From positions 75,773,816 to 75,837,815 of the forward strand of contig NW_024609846.1 of assembly GCF_016920785.2 (NCBI RefSeq): a DNA stretch of 64,000 bases. The letters run 5' to 3'. The notes under the pieces are model-generated. The model did not search any database, was not told where the DNA came from, and saw only the letters and a program-made list of their open reading frames with translations. Shown one piece after another: positions 63,005-64,000 of this stretch. The translations under genes were made by a program, and so were the position numbers. Each line of letters begins with the position of its first letter. Positions within the stretch are counted from its first letter, which is position 1. Source of the stretch: Ixodes scapularis (lineage: Eukaryota > Arthropoda > Arachnida > Ixodida > Ixodidae).

Positions 63005-64000
63005 AAAATAAACATACGTTACCAGCACGCCCAAGCTTCCATTCTGAGCGTTCTTGGAGTCTTCAGCTTAAAATATGCGGACGGTGGCTTACAATAAATT
63101 AGTTCGAAAGCGCAGGTAATGAAGCTATCCCAGGTGGGGCCACAATTCATTCTGAAAGACGAAGATGACAAGACGACCAAAGTATAGGGGTCGACACATT
63201 ATGGTGGGTGACGTTCGTCACAACATTGATGGCGTTATTCGAGCGTTCCAGCTTCCGTCCTTCGGGTTTCTTGTAAGTCGTCATTATAAAAGAAAATCTG
63301 GTCGACCGAGAGCTGACGCCTTGGCCGTTTAGCGTCCTCGGCAATAGGGCAGACAAGGATGGCAATGAGCTGCAAAGAGAAAATTATGCTGCCTTATGTA
63401 TAGTCTAAAAGGAACAGTGGTTATATATTGATTAGTTGCACATAATAGTCATCACATTCAAGTTCTGAGGTATTTTAACTTATTTATAAAATGTACATGA
63501 AACAAGAATCAAACTTCATTACATTTGTTCGTAATTATAGTGCGTATTTTTTTTATCTTTTTGGCAATGAGTACTCCACAAGTGCATGGCCACTTCTTAG
63601 ATTTTTTTTAAGTTATGTCCAGATCCCACTGGGATATTGTTAACTTCGCAGTGTCTGGATAGCGCTAAACCACGGAGAATCCTCTTCATGAATGGAAACA
63701 GCAATTTCAAAATTCGCCTTTCAACGGGTCAGAAGAGTAAGGTGGCATAAGGAATCGATTCAATGTCGTTTATTTCGTCATTAAAGATCATAACGGTGGC
63801 CTTTTCGAATCGTTTTGTTTTTTTCTTTCTTGAAGTGCAGAATTTTTGTATACCATATTTGCAGGATGCGGCCGTCACTGTCGTTTCCTCTCGTATTCAT
63901 TGGGTAAGGATGACACCCTCACTACCGCCTCCTCTGCTATCGCCAGTGCGCAGGAGGCATTAGCGCCCTTTTTCCTTTGATGCAGCAAAATCCCATGATG
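63005..64000. other. No gene recognised
   Basis: Short open frames only; no repeat ends or exons that I can support. Confidence 0.5.

Overview
The window is eukaryotic: introns, no operons, and mostly transposable elements. It most likely comes from a hard tick (Ixodida). The strongest pointer is a four-exon secreted-protein gene at 46177-50807. It has the six-cysteine pattern of the tick salivary basic-tail/acidic-tail family. The repeat content (CR1-like LINEs, Penelope-like, hAT, piggyBac and mariner relatives, large satellite-bearing elements) fits a large tick genome. It is the only gene here that looks intact and host-type.

Left part (about 240-29110): one nested set of insertions. LINE A (+ strand) lies at 310-1176, 3543-3569 and 27775-29110. 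It was interrupted by a DD41D mariner-like transposon with roughly 570-bp inverted repeats (1177-3540) and by LINE B (- strand, 3570-27772). LINE B has a coiled-coil/RNA-binding ORF1 with a 2A-like peptide, an APE endonuclease and a reverse transcriptase. Its RT frame is itself cut by a 20,137-bp unit (Element 1, 4760-24896). Element 1 has 12-bp inverted ends (CCCAAGCAGCAC), a CA/TG duplication and tandem arrays near both ends. Removing the unit and one CA restores the LINE B reading frame exactly. Element 1 contains a relative, Element 2 (6149-17516, TA duplication), and a different element, Element 3 (17757-23985, TA duplication). Element 2 carries a frameshifted DUF4806-type exon series and a TTAA MITE; Element 3 carries another TTAA MITE. 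No transposase was found for Elements 1-3.

Middle part (29110-44600): an internally deleted piggyBac derivative, minus-strand exon candidates of unknown function, and a hAT MITE with a G16/C15 hairpin. LINE C (RNase H type, 32585-39770) follows, interrupted by a 2.95-kb hAT transposon (8-bp duplication) and a 1.17-kb solo LTR (5-bp duplication). After these come a LINE 3' end, a Penelope-like element with GIY-YIG domain and inverted ends, a MITE and a tRNA-like relic.

Right part (44600-64000): the salivary-type gene (TATA box, four exons, GAG-repeat-encoded acidic tail), then mostly non-coding DNA. That DNA holds a MITE pair in opposite orientation, a MITE with about thirteen 26-bp monomers, perfect palindromes, a gypsy gag-like relic and a fold-back pair of Penelope-like 3' ends.
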